From Dasania phycosphaerae (GTDB taxonomy: Bacteria > Pseudomonadota > Gammaproteobacteria > Pseudomonadales > Dasaniaceae): DNA of 64,000 nucleotides. A program made the position numbers and the translations under genes. The stretch spans positions 186,001 through 250,000 of the forward strand of contig NZ_JAPTGG010000006.1 in NCBI RefSeq assembly GCF_026891035.1, in the 5' to 3' direction. Below are positions 40,198 to 48,890 of the stretch, piece after piece; positions within the stretch are counted from its first letter, which is position 1; every line of letters begins with the position of its first letter. The notes under the pieces were generated by a model, which was not told the origin of the DNA, did not search any database, and saw only the letters and a program-made list of their open reading frames with translations.

Positions 40198-43026
40198 TTA
40201 TAGCTTGTTTTTTAAGACTTTTTCCAGCAGTTCTTGTTCTGCGATAGGTTTGCCCACGTGGTCGCTCATGCCGGCCGCGTGGCATCTTTCTATATCACTG
40301 CTCATAACATTCGCCGTCATGGCGACTATGGGGATATGTTTGAGCTTAGGATCTTCTTTGATTTTTTTGGTCGCTTCAAAGCCATCCATAATGGGCATTT
40401 GTATGTCCATCAAGATGATGTTGAAATAGGGTTTTTCTTTTAGCATTTCTACGGCCTTTAAACCGTTCTCAGCTATGGCGACAAAAGCTCCCCAATCTTC
40501 TAGCAGGCTGGTGGCGACAAACTGATTCATTTTCACATCTTCTACTAGCAAAATGGAGGTGTTCTCTAAGGGCGTGTCTGACTCGCTTGCAATCTCGGCC
40601 TCATAGTGAGGTTGATTATTTATTTCGGGGTCAACGTTTAGGCCTTGCAGGGGTTCTCTGTCAAACATAGCTACGACGTTTTCACGGTACAGCTCACCGG
40701 CTTTCGCTATGTAAGGGAAACTTAGTTGCACATAAAAGCGGCTGCCTTGCTGTGGTGTGCTTTCTACGCGTATGCCCCCCTTCATTAAATCAATGAGTTG
40801 TTTAGTTATAGTGAGCCCTAAACCTGTACCGCCATAGATACGAGTGGTGGAGGTGTCGGCTTGCTGGAAGGAGTCAAACAAATTCTCTAGCTGGTTAGGG
40901 TTGATGCCTATGCCTGTGTCAGTCACCACGATTTCTATCTCTATATTACTGTCGTTTTGTTTGAGTATATTAATAGAAATTTCTATCTTGCCTTTGTTGG
41001 TGAACTTTAAAGCATTGCTGCACAGGTTTAATAAAATTTGCTCTAACCTCAGCTGGTCACCGACTAGTCGGGCGGGGAAGTACTCAGGTATTTTGATATC
41101 AAACTCTATGCCTTTACTGTTGACCTGTAATGAAAAAGTCGCATTAATGGTTAACAGTACATCTATAAAGTTAAATTCTTCCTGTGCTAACTCCATCTTG
41201 CCTGCATCAATTTTAGAGTAATCCAGAGTTTGATTGATTAGGGATAGCAGGGTTCCAGAGGCCCGTTTAGCCTTTTGCATATAGTCCAATTGTTTATCTG
41301 ATAAAGGTGTTTTTAAGCATAAATTGATTATTCCTATAATGGCATTGAGCGGGGTGCGTAGCTCGTGATTCATATTGGCTACAAAATTAGATTTGGCATG
41401 GCTGGCCGCTTCGGCAGCTTGCATGGCCAGTTGCAGGTCGGCGGTTTTTGAATTGACCTCTCTTCTCACTCTTTCAGTAATGCCGGTGATAATTAAAATA
41501 AAGGCTTGCAGGATAGCCGTGGTTAACAGTCCTATAGTCAGTATGCTCCAGCTCAGCCAATCTTTGGATGAAAATTGATAGCTGTTAGTGGCGTAAAAGG
41601 ATAGCTGATACTGGCGGCCGCCAAAGTCAAAGGAATGCAAAATAGGTGGAAATTGCTGTAGTGGCGGTTGCTGCGACTCTAATAAAGCCAATGGTTTGTT
41701 GCTGTTGCTAATATCAATGATGGCCATGTCGTAGTTCAATTGATTGGCTTTATGTATCAACGGCCCCAATAAATCACTGATTCTAAATACACCGCTGACA
41801 TAGCCTACAAAATTTTGTGGCTTCTGTTGCATAAGTTCGCCATCGTAGGTGGCCGGTGTGTCAAAAATAGGCGTGTAAAGAATAATAGAACGTTGGTTTT
41901 CCTGTTCCTGGGCTAGCCTAATGGGGGGCGTGGCTATAGAGATGGCTTGTTCACGAGCTTGTTGCAGTGCTGCTAGCCTGTTAGGTATAGCTGCCAAGTT
42001 TAGTCCAAAGGCTTTAATATTTTTTGCGATAGGGAAAATATATAACACGGGATAGTATACGGAGCGCTGTGGGGCGATATGTATCTGGCCCTGCTCATCT
42101 ATCTCGGTAAAGTTATATTCGCTAAAACCTTGTGCCCTCATGGCGTTTTCATAGTGCTGGCGTTTATCTGCGGGCACTATTTCTGTCCAACCTATGCCGG
42201 TAAAGGAGCTATTTCCTGACAATAATGCTTGGGTAAATGCAAAAAACTCCTGCATGGAAACAGACTCTGAACCTTGGTGAAAGGCTGTGTAAGCCATTAG
42301 TTTGTATTCAGAGATGGAGAGCCTTTCTTCAACTTTTTGTAAAAAATCGCGGGCATCATCACTAATGATTTTATATAAATATGCTTTGCGTGCTTCTACT
42401 GAGTTTAAAAATAAAATTAAAACGCCAGCAAAAATAATTAATGCCGGCATAGCTACTTGTAGCTTTCTTTCTGATGAAACCTGTTGTTTTATAAAAATGG
42501 TCAGTATCAATGGAGTGAATAGCAGCACGCCTATAGTATCGCCCACCCACCAGGTGCCCCAGTTAAAAATAACATTTTCCGCTGCTACCGTGTTTGAGGT
42601 ATATAAGGCCGCAACACCTACGCTGGGTGAAATCAGGCAGCTTATAGGGGCCACTAGAAAGGTGAATTTATAAATATCTGTGGGCGAGCTTAGACTCATT
42701 GAAAGATCATTACTGCGGCGAAACAAATAGTAGCCAGCCTGGGCTTGCAGCATGGCTCCCACCGAGATAAGCATAGGCAGGGCGGCGCTGTTTACTGAGA
42801 ACTCGCTGTAGCCTTGTGTGACGACACTATAATTAACCAAGAATGAGCCCAAACCTATACCTAGGGTAGCCGCCAGTGGGTTAAGTAATAAAACACAAGC
42901 TAGGGCCAAACCTGAGGCAGGCCATACCGCTGAAGCAAAGCCGGGGGGGATGGAGAGCAATAGGCCAAAGTGGCCCATGAGGAAATAGCCAACCAGGGGG
43001 AGAAAAAAGTGTAATAAGGGCTTCAC
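40198..43026 (-). CDS. Hybrid sensor histidine kinase (MASE1-CHASE-HisKA-HATPase-REC)
   Basis: A 942-residue hybrid kinase. An N-terminal MASE1-type membrane domain of about eight helices (residues 5-215, PPGFASAVWPASGLALACVL) precedes a periplasmic CHASE domain (about 240-470, TGIGWTEIVPADKRQHYENA) and a further helix. HisKA with the phospho-acceptor His554 (NMNHELRTPLNAIIGI) and the HATPase (NLCSNALKFTNKG, GTGLGLTITKQL) follow. A C-terminal receiver has Asp874 in ILMDIQMPIMDGFEA. No output domain is present, so phosphate probably passes on to a separate HPt or regulator. The ligand of the sensor is unknown. Confidence 0.93.
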   Translation of the reverse strand: MKPLLHFFLPLVGYFLMGHFGLLLSIPPGFASAVWPASGLALACVLLLNPLAATLGIGLGSFLVNYSVVTQGYSEFSVNSAALPMLISVGAMLQAQAGYYLFRRSNDLSMSLSSPTDIYKFTFLVAPISCLISPSVGVAALYTSNTVAAENVIFNWGTWWVGDTIGVLLFTPLILTIFIKQQVSSERKLQVAMPALIIFAGVLILFLNSVEARKAYLYKIISDDARDFLQKVEERLSISEYKLMAYTAFHQGSESVSMQEFFAFTQALLSGNSSFTGIGWTEIVPADKRQHYENAMRAQGFSEYNFTEIDEQGQIHIAPQRSVYYPVLYIFPIAKNIKAFGLNLAAIPNRLAALQQAREQAISIATPPIRLAQEQENQRSIILYTPIFDTPATYDGELMQQKPQNFVGYVSGVFRISDLLGPLIHKANQLNYDMAIIDISNSNKPLALLESQQPPLQQFPPILHSFDFGGRQYQLSFYATNSYQFSSKDWLSWSILTIGLLTTAILQAFILIITGITERVRREVNSKTADLQLAMQAAEAASHAKSNFVANMNHELRTPLNAIIGIINLCLKTPLSDKQLDYMQKAKRASGTLLSLINQTLDYSKIDAGKMELAQEEFNFIDVLLTINATFSLQVNSKGIEFDIKIPEYFPARLVGDQLRLEQILLNLCSNALKFTNKGKIEISINILKQNDSNIEIEIVVTDTGIGINPNQLENLFDSFQQADTSTTRIYGGTGLGLTITKQLIDLMKGGIRVESTPQQGSRFYVQLSFPYIAKAGELYRENVVAMFDREPLQGLNVDPEINNQPHYEAEIASESDTPLENTSILLVEDVKMNQFVATSLLEDWGAFVAIAENGLKAVEMLKEKPYFNIILMDIQMPIMDGFEATKKIKEDPKLKHIPIVAMTANVMSSDIERCHAAGMSDHVGKPIAEQELLEKVLKNKL

Positions 43027-43340
43027 TAAGATATGTTCCTAACTGCAAGGTCTAATTATTGTAGTCAATATATCTTATAAATATAGCCGCTATTCTTTAT
43101 CAGTCTATGCAAAAAGCTTTAGCTTTGCTTGCGCGGTGGAGTTCCTAGGCGAGTTTATGTGCAAGGGCCAGAGATGCCTGGGTCAGTTCCGGAGGCAAAA
43201 TCTTCAGCAGCAGCGATTGCAAGTATAGCCTTACTTTTGGCAGGGTATTGACTGCTGACAGTTACTAGGCAGCGTGTGTAGGGGGAGATCTGAGCTGGGG
43301 GGGCAAGAGGCCACCACCTAAGTGGGGCCTCGCAGGGTGT
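43027..43340. other. Intergenic region without recognised features
   Basis: Between the divergent kinase start and the end of the malonyl-CoA decarboxylase gene there is no supported frame. The left third is AT-rich and must hold the kinase promoter. A hairpin (AGGCC-A-CCAC with GTGG-GGCCT, 43308-43330) lies just downstream of the decarboxylase stop; it could act as its terminator, although no T-run follows on that strand. Confidence 0.6.
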
Positions 43341-44645
43341 TTAGTCGATTAAGGTCTTAAACTTTTTGGAGCAGGCTACCACGTTGTCGTTGATGTAGGC
43401 TTCGTGGTTTTCTTCTACTTTGTTTAGCTTGTAGAGATAGTTTACTAAAATAGCGGCCGATTGTTTAAGGCCGTTTTTAGAAACATCGCCCATCCAGTTG
43501 AGTTGCTCTATGCGCGCACCGTTGCCTAGGTGGAACCTGGCTACGGGGTCTAGGGGAGCAGCACCGCGTTTTTCATTGTGCAGGTAATGGGCGCACAGGC
43601 GCATCAGCACGGGCTTTAAGGTTTCCGCAAGGGCTGGGTCTTTGTGCCAGTTCTCTAATTCTATTTGCGCTAATAGCTTACGCTCTTTGCTGTTAATTAA
43701 AGTACTTTCTTTGTTTTCCAGTTCTTTGTTTAACCAGCGGCAGAAGGTCGGTATGGGCGACAAGGTAGAGAACTGGGTCAGCTGTGGCAGTTCTTCGCGC
43801 AGCTCCATTACCACTTGTTTAATTAAAAAGTTACCAAAAGAAATGCCTTTAAGGCCTTCTTGGCAATTGCTGATTGAGTAGAAAATCGCCGTGTCGGCAG
43901 GCTCTTGTTCTAGCACATCGCTTTTGGGGGCCAGTAATGGCTGTACGGCGGTGGCTAGGCCGTGGGTGAGGGCTACCTCTACAAAGATTAATGGTTCGTC
44001 TTCTAAGGCGGGGTGGAAAAAGGCAAAGCAGCGTCTGTCATCTTCTAAGCGACGACGCAAATCTTCCCAGCCATTCATCTCGTGTACGGCTTCATAGGCA
44101 ATGAGTTTTTCTAGAATATGGGCCGGTGTTTTCCAATCTATGCTGCGTATTTTTAAAAATCCGCGGTTAAACCAGGACTCTAATAAGTGTTTCAAGTCAT
44201 TATCAACAGCGCGCAGTTCGTCGTGGTCTTTCAGGTATTTTTGTAAATCTGCACGCATGCCCACTAGTGTGGGGGTGCCGGTGGGAGACATGTTAATGCG
44301 GCGAAATAAGTGCTGCCGCGGTGGCTCTACCGCTTTGCTTAAGGCCTGTAGATTTTTAGCTGAGGGCTCGGCCTTATAGGCATCAGCGCAGTGCACAATG
44401 GCATCTGAGCGGGGGCTGTAATCACTAACCAGTAGTTTAAAAAACTTGAGTTGCTCTTGCTCATTCATGGCGTGGTAGGCGTTTACTACCGCGCAGGCTA
44501 ATGCGGTGCCCATGGCTTCGCCCTTGTTAGAGCAGAGGTCGGCACACAGTGTTTTAATGTTTTTTTCGTCTTTATTGCCTTTAGAGCGTCGTAATAGGTC
44601 GCGGCCGGCTTCGGCTATGGAGTTCATCCACGAATTGAATGACAT
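43341..44645 (-). CDS. Malonyl-CoA decarboxylase
   Basis: A 434-residue decarboxylase of the MCD family. The N-terminal helical domain (VNAYHAMNEQEQLKFFKLLV, FRRINMSPTGTPTLVGMRAD) is followed by the GNAT-like catalytic domain (AFFHPALEDEPLIFVEVALT, IFYSISNCQEGLKGISFGNF, PVARFHLGNGARIEQLNWMG). The serine in YSIS and histidine in FHLGNGA match the known catalytic residues of the family. It converts malonyl-CoA to acetyl-CoA and CO2. The upstream neighbour on the same strand is a CoA-acylating aldehyde dehydrogenase, 166 bases away across a hairpin, which suggests a joint pathway. Confidence 0.95.
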   Translation of the reverse strand: MSFNSWMNSIAEAGRDLLRRSKGNKDEKNIKTLCADLCSNKGEAMGTALACAVVNAYHAMNEQEQLKFFKLLVSDYSPRSDAIVHCADAYKAEPSAKNLQALSKAVEPPRQHLFRRINMSPTGTPTLVGMRADLQKYLKDHDELRAVDNDLKHLLESWFNRGFLKIRSIDWKTPAHILEKLIAYEAVHEMNGWEDLRRRLEDDRRCFAFFHPALEDEPLIFVEVALTHGLATAVQPLLAPKSDVLEQEPADTAIFYSISNCQEGLKGISFGNFLIKQVVMELREELPQLTQFSTLSPIPTFCRWLNKELENKESTLINSKERKLLAQIELENWHKDPALAETLKPVLMRLCAHYLHNEKRGAAPLDPVARFHLGNGARIEQLNWMGDVSKNGLKQSAAILVNYLYKLNKVEENHEAYINDNVVACSKKFKTLID

Positions 44646-44760
44646 AGTGTAAATCCCTATCCTGCGGTGAGTGGGCGAACGCCTGGCTGTGTTAATAGCC
44701 TGTAGGGTGAGCCCAAATATCGCTAGGCTAAATGAGTTATAACGTTATTGTGTTACAAGT

Positions 44761-44788
44761 GCGGCTGCTTCTGGATAGAAGCAGCCGC
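44761..44788 (-). terminator. Hairpin between acylating dehydrogenase and malonyl-CoA decarboxylase
   Basis: A perfect twelve-pair stem (GCGGCTGCTTCT with AGAAGCAGCCGC) with a GGAT loop lies 24 bases after the dehydrogenase stop. There is no T-run on either side, so it may stabilise or attenuate the upstream mRNA rather than end it. Confidence 0.55.
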
Positions 44789-44811
44789 TGAGGTACTAAT
44801 CAGTAACGGGC

Positions 44812-46233
44812 TTATTTAACAAGATCGATGGCATCGCCAAATAAGTCTTCGTCGCTGGGTACTACTTTTACTTTATCTAAGGGGCGAGAAACCCAAGAGA
44901 TATTAACCAAGTGACGCCAGTTAATATTGTCATTAACCGAGTTGCCACCCCAAAAACCACAACCTAATGAGAAGGTTTGGCGCATACCGTTCCACACGTT
45001 GGCAGAGTTAGATAGCGACTGTGGCTGGTTGATCATCACGCGCGAGGTTTTCGTGCCCAGCGCAAACTTTTCAACCGCTTTATCGTTAGTGGTGTATAAA
45101 CCGCAAGAGTGGCCCAGGCCTTGGTACTCTTGTATGGCGTTAGTTAATGCTACGGCTGCATCTACGTCAGCTACCTTGTGGAAGCCCATCACTACCGACA
45201 GTTTCTCACCTGAGAACATATACTCAGGGCCAGCACCGTTTTCAGGTACGATGATAAAGGACTTGTCTTCAGGGATGTTAACGCCGGCAATCTCGCCTAT
45301 GCGCTGGGCAGATTGGGCGATAATGTCGGGGTTTAGGTGCGCGCCATCAGGCCATAGGGCATCTTTAAATTTGGGGTATTCGGCTTCAGAAACCAAGTAA
45401 CCGCCTTGGGCTTGTAGCTTTTCTAATAAGGCATCATAGATAGCGGCAACGGCAATAACGTTGTTGTCTGATGAGCATGAGGTCGCAAAGTCAAAAGTTT
45501 TAGATAGTTTGATTTTGTTGGCTGCATCATCCAGGTCGGCAGTTTCGTCTACGGTGATACAGGCATTACCCGCACCTACACCTAAGGCAGGCGTGCCGCT
45601 AGAGTAAGCTGCTTTAACCATGGCGCCGCCGCCAGTGGCTAGTACTACGTCGGCCTGTTTCATTAGTTCAGCAGTGCCGTCTAAAGAAGGCTGCTCTATA
45701 CCTATCACCAAATCTTCAGGCGCGCCGCAAGCTTTTAAGGCTGCACGCATATTGTCACATAGCATTTTGGTGGTGATTTTAGCGCGTGGGTGCGGCGCAA
45801 TCACGATGGCGTTACGGCCTTTAACGGCGTTAATGGCTTTAATTACCGGTGTGGCTTCGGGGTTGGTGCACGGGGTTAAGGCACCCACTACGCCTATAGG
45901 CTTGGCCACTTTAACAATATTGCGCTCGGGTAATTCTTCGATTATGCCTACCGACTCATCGTCGATAATATCAAACAGCGCAGCGCGACATTTTTTAGAC
46001 ATTTTGGTGAACTTGCCATCGTAGTTACCCAGGGCAGTTTCTTCTACTGCTTGCTTGGCAATCTCTTCGGCTACACCGGGGCGGGCGACTGACCACACCA
46101 TGGCGCGGATCAGTTGGTCTACTTGTTCTTGGTTGTAGTTTTCAATTTGTTTTTGAGCAGCGCGGGCGCGGTCAATAAGACTTTTGATCTCTTTGCCTGC
46201 TTCACTTAATTCTGTGGGCTGTGATACGGCCAT
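44812..46233 (-). CDS. CoA-acylating aldehyde dehydrogenase, malonate- or sulfoacetaldehyde type
   Basis: A 473-residue acylating aldehyde dehydrogenase. The nucleotide region has IGVVGALTPCTNPEATPVIK and VLATGGGAMVKAAYSSGTPA, and the catalytic cysteine is in FDFATSCSSDNNVIAV, as in the EutE/SauS group that makes acyl-CoA from aldehydes. Of known members it most resembles sulfoacetaldehyde dehydrogenase (SauS). With an omega-aminotransferase upstream and malonyl-CoA decarboxylase downstream, malonate semialdehyde to malonyl-CoA fits better. No sulfonate gene is present. The start follows GAGG upstream. Confidence 0.85.
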   Translation of the reverse strand: MAVSQPTELSEAGKEIKSLIDRARAAQKQIENYNQEQVDQLIRAMVWSVARPGVAEEIAKQAVEETALGNYDGKFTKMSKKCRAALFDIIDDESVGIIEELPERNIVKVAKPIGVVGALTPCTNPEATPVIKAINAVKGRNAIVIAPHPRAKITTKMLCDNMRAALKACGAPEDLVIGIEQPSLDGTAELMKQADVVLATGGGAMVKAAYSSGTPALGVGAGNACITVDETADLDDAANKIKLSKTFDFATSCSSDNNVIAVAAIYDALLEKLQAQGGYLVSEAEYPKFKDALWPDGAHLNPDIIAQSAQRIGEIAGVNIPEDKSFIIVPENGAGPEYMFSGEKLSVVMGFHKVADVDAAVALTNAIQEYQGLGHSCGLYTTNDKAVEKFALGTKTSRVMINQPQSLSNSANVWNGMRQTFSLGCGFWGGNSVNDNINWRHLVNISWVSRPLDKVKVVPSDEDLFGDAIDLVK

Positions 46234-46304
46234 TGTGTTACATCCTCTTAATTAGTTTGACGCTGTGTACTCACGGATAAGTGTAGTACACAGCTATTGA
46301 GAGC

Positions 46305-47633
46305 TTAGGCTTGGTTAAAGGTTTCACCTAAGGCATTAATGAGTGAGTCGATTTCGGATTTTTCGGTAGTAAACGGTAGCCCCAACTGAATCGTGGCACC
46401 GCCGTAGCGTACGTAAAAACCCTTCTCCCACATTTTCATGGCGATTTCGTAAGGGCGGCGCGCAGGCTCACCGGGGTGGGCCGCTAGGGTAAAGCCAGCG
46501 GCAAAACCGTAGTTACGAATATCGGTTACATTATTACAGCCTTTCAAGCTGTGTACCGCTTCTTCAAAGTAGGGGCTAAGTTCAGCAACGTTTTGTATGT
46601 AGTTACCGCTTTGCAATAAGTTTAGCGAGGCTAAGCCAGCTGCACAGGCTACCGGGTGAGCGGAGTAGGTGTAACCGTGGGGTAATTCCACCATATACTC
46701 TGGGCCGCCTTCGGCCATAAATACATCGTGTATTTCGTCGGTAGTGATTACCGCACCCATGGGGATGGTACCGTTAGTCATCTGCTTGGCGATGTTGATA
46801 ATGTCAGGGGTTACGCCGTAGGCTTCGGCACCGGTTTTAGCACCCATGCGGCCAAAGGCACAGATAACTTCATCAAAAATTAATAAGATGTTGTTAGCGG
46901 TACAAATTTCACGCAGGCGATCTAAATAACCTTTTGGCGGTGGGATAACACCGGCAGAACCGGGCATAGGCTCTACAATAACGGCGGCGATGTTAGAGGC
47001 GTCGTGTAGGGCGATAATGTCTAGCAACTCGTTAGCTAGCTCAGCGCCGGTTTCGGGCTGGCCTTTAACAAAGGTGTTTTCAGGCAGCATGGTGTGGCGC
47101 ATATGATCGGCGTCTACTGCTTGGCCGTATAGGGCGCGGTTGGGGCCTATGCCGCCTACCGAGATGCCGCCCCAGTTAACACCGTGGTAGCCCAGGCCGC
47201 GACCAATTAATTTAGTCTTGCTGGGCATGCCTTTTTTGCGCCAGTAAGCGCGGGCGATTTTTAAAGAAGTCTCGGCAGATTCAGAGCCAGAGCCGGTGTA
47301 AAACACACGGTTTAAGCCTTCGGGCATAAACTCGGTGATTTTTTCCGCTAATTGGAAAGCCTTGGGGTGGCCAAACTGGAAGGCGGGCGAGTAATCCAAG
47401 GTCTTGATTTGCTCGGCTACCGCTTCGTTGATTTCGGGCACGCTGTGGCCCAAGCCGCAGGTCCACAGGCCAGACAAGCCGTCAAAGATCTTGCGACCTT
47501 CGGCGTCGGTGTAATATTTGCCTTCGGCAGAAACAATAATGCGTGGGTCTTTTTTAAACTGGCGGTTGCCAGTAAACGCCATCCAGTGGGCGTCCAGTTG
47601 TTTTTGGGTTAATCCTGCAAGCTTGTCAGTCAT
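46305..47633 (-). CDS. Omega-amino acid (beta-alanine):pyruvate aminotransferase
   Basis: A 442-residue class III aminotransferase with strong resemblance to the Pseudomonas putida beta-alanine:pyruvate enzyme: DAHWMAFTGNRQFKKDPRI, FDGLSGLWTCGLGHSVPEIN, FYTGSGSESAETSLKIARAY, IFDEVICAFGRMGAKTGAEA and NIAKQMTNGTIPMGAVITT (PLP lysine). It removes the amino group from beta-alanine to give malonate semialdehyde; taurine or other omega-amines are alternative donors. It is first in the minus-strand run with the acylating dehydrogenase 71 bases downstream, and divergent from a LysR gene with a palindromic operator in between. Confidence 0.92.
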   Translation of the reverse strand: MTDKLAGLTQKQLDAHWMAFTGNRQFKKDPRIIVSAEGKYYTDAEGRKIFDGLSGLWTCGLGHSVPEINEAVAEQIKTLDYSPAFQFGHPKAFQLAEKITEFMPEGLNRVFYTGSGSESAETSLKIARAYWRKKGMPSKTKLIGRGLGYHGVNWGGISVGGIGPNRALYGQAVDADHMRHTMLPENTFVKGQPETGAELANELLDIIALHDASNIAAVIVEPMPGSAGVIPPPKGYLDRLREICTANNILLIFDEVICAFGRMGAKTGAEAYGVTPDIINIAKQMTNGTIPMGAVITTDEIHDVFMAEGGPEYMVELPHGYTYSAHPVACAAGLASLNLLQSGNYIQNVAELSPYFEEAVHSLKGCNNVTDIRNYGFAAGFTLAAHPGEPARRPYEIAMKMWEKGFYVRYGGATIQLGLPFTTEKSEIDSLINALGETFNQA

Positions 47634-47759
47634 AGTCTCTACTCAACTTATTAACATTAATGAGTGAATGATGGGCCGTGCTTATGGTTTGCCATTCATT
47701 CATGGGGTCGAATTTACACTTGTATTTATGTTTCATAAATGACTAAATATCACACTTAA

Positions 47760-47777
47760 GTTTCATTTTAATGAAAC
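47760..47777. promoter_or_regulatory. Palindromic operator GTTTCAT-TTTA-ATGAAAC with extra half site
   Basis: A perfect 7-base inverted repeat (GTTTCAT, ATGAAAC) with a 4-base TTTA centre. An identical half site GTTTCAT lies exactly 30 bases to the left (47730-47736). The palindrome sits between the divergent aminotransferase and LysR genes, 58 bases before the LysR start. The pattern fits a LysR recognition and activation site pair. No protein-DNA evidence exists. Confidence 0.6.
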
Positions 47778-47834
47778 ATAGGTTGGCCGCTATGAAGTTC
47801 TGATGCGGGCCATTAATAGCAGGGTAGGCAGGGT

Positions 47835-48749
47835 ATGGTAACAAAAACCTTAGGGCAGCTTAGCGATGTCGATTTACGGCTGCTGCGGGTGTTTAGAGTG
47901 GTGGCCGAAAGCGGTGGTATCTCAGCTGCCGAGGTGGAGTTGAATATAGGCCGCTCTACTATCAGCCGTCACTTAAAGGACTTAGAGATACGCCTGGGGG
48001 TGGTGTTGTGCCGCCGTGGCCGCAGTGGTTTTGCGCTCACCGAGGAGGGCCAGCTGATTTATAAAGCCTCGCTGCGCTTGCTGGCCGCCATGGATGAGTT
48101 TAGGGGGGAGGTCAATGATGTGCACCAGCAGATGACCGGCAACATAGGCATAGCCCTGTTTGATAAAACGGTGACTAACCCTCAGGCGGCGATTAGCACG
48201 GCGCTGCGTCTGTTTGAGCAAGCGGCTCCTAAGGTGGTTTTAGAGCTGTTTGTAGAGCCGCTGAATGAAATTGAGCGCGGCATCTTAGATGGCCGCTTTC
48301 AGGTGGGGGTGGTGCCCTTTCAGCGCAGCGCCAGCGGCATCCATTACGAGCCGCTGTTTAAAGAGCAGATGTACCTCTACTGTGGCCGCCAGCATAGTTT
48401 TTGGGATGAAGAGCTTGTTACAGAGTCACAAATCTTGGCGGCTAAATACGCAGGGCTGGGTTATATGTCACCCAATATGCAAATAGGGCAGCAACTCAAT
48501 ATGCAGCGCTCCGCTACCGGCTATGACCAAGAGGCCATAGCCACGCTGATACTATCGGGTTGTTATTTAGGTTATTTACCCGATCACTATGCCAAGCAGT
48601 TTGTTGAGCGGGGGCTGATGAAAAGCGTGGGTGAGAATACCTTTCAATATCTCTGTGAGTTTTCGGCGGCGTATAGACTCTCGCCTAAACCCTCGCGGGT
48701 GGTGGATACCTTTATACAGTGCCTGAGGCAGGCCCATCAATTGGTTTAG
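47835..48749 (+). CDS. LysR-family regulator, divergent from the aminotransferase
   Basis: A 304-residue LysR regulator. The helix-turn-helix is in LGQLSDVDLRLLRVFRVVAE and VELNIGRSTISRHLKDLEIR. The effector domain (IGIALFDKTVTNPQAAI, VGVVPFQRSASGIHYEPLFK, ATLILSGCYLGYLPDHYAKQ) is somewhat diverged from better known groups. It probably controls the aminotransferase, dehydrogenase and decarboxylase genes and may sense beta-alanine or malonate semialdehyde (inference). Confidence 0.9.
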   Translation: MVTKTLGQLSDVDLRLLRVFRVVAESGGISAAEVELNIGRSTISRHLKDLEIRLGVVLCRRGRSGFALTEEGQLIYKASLRLLAAMDEFRGEVNDVHQQMTGNIGIALFDKTVTNPQAAISTALRLFEQAAPKVVLELFVEPLNEIERGILDGRFQVGVVPFQRSASGIHYEPLFKEQMYLYCGRQHSFWDEELVTESQILAAKYAGLGYMSPNMQIGQQLNMQRSATGYDQEAIATLILSGCYLGYLPDHYAKQFVERGLMKSVGENTFQYLCEFSAAYRLSPKPSRVVDTFIQCLRQAHQLV

Positions 48750-48788
48750 CTTTACTCTGGCCGGTGCGTTTAGCTATGGCTTTATAGT

Positions 48789-48804
48789 GCTGCACCGGTG
48801 CAGC
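48789..48804. promoter_or_regulatory. 16-base perfect palindrome
   Basis: GCTGCACCGGTGCAGC is self-complementary over its whole length. It lies 39 bases after the LysR stop and about 90 before the next gene. With no T-run after it, it is more likely a dimeric regulator site than a terminator. Confidence 0.45.
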
Positions 48805-48890
48805 TGATACACTAGCTTGTTTTTGCAAATGCCAGATTGTGTGGCTGTTGTGGTCTACGCTGTAAATACATTAACGCAATGGGTAGTTGT

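Noticed and set aside
44812..46233. Taurine/sulfoacetaldehyde pathway
   Set aside because: The dehydrogenase resembles SauS, but no sulfonate transporter, sulfoacetate or sulfite gene is present, while malonyl-CoA decarboxylase is. It is kept only as an alternative.
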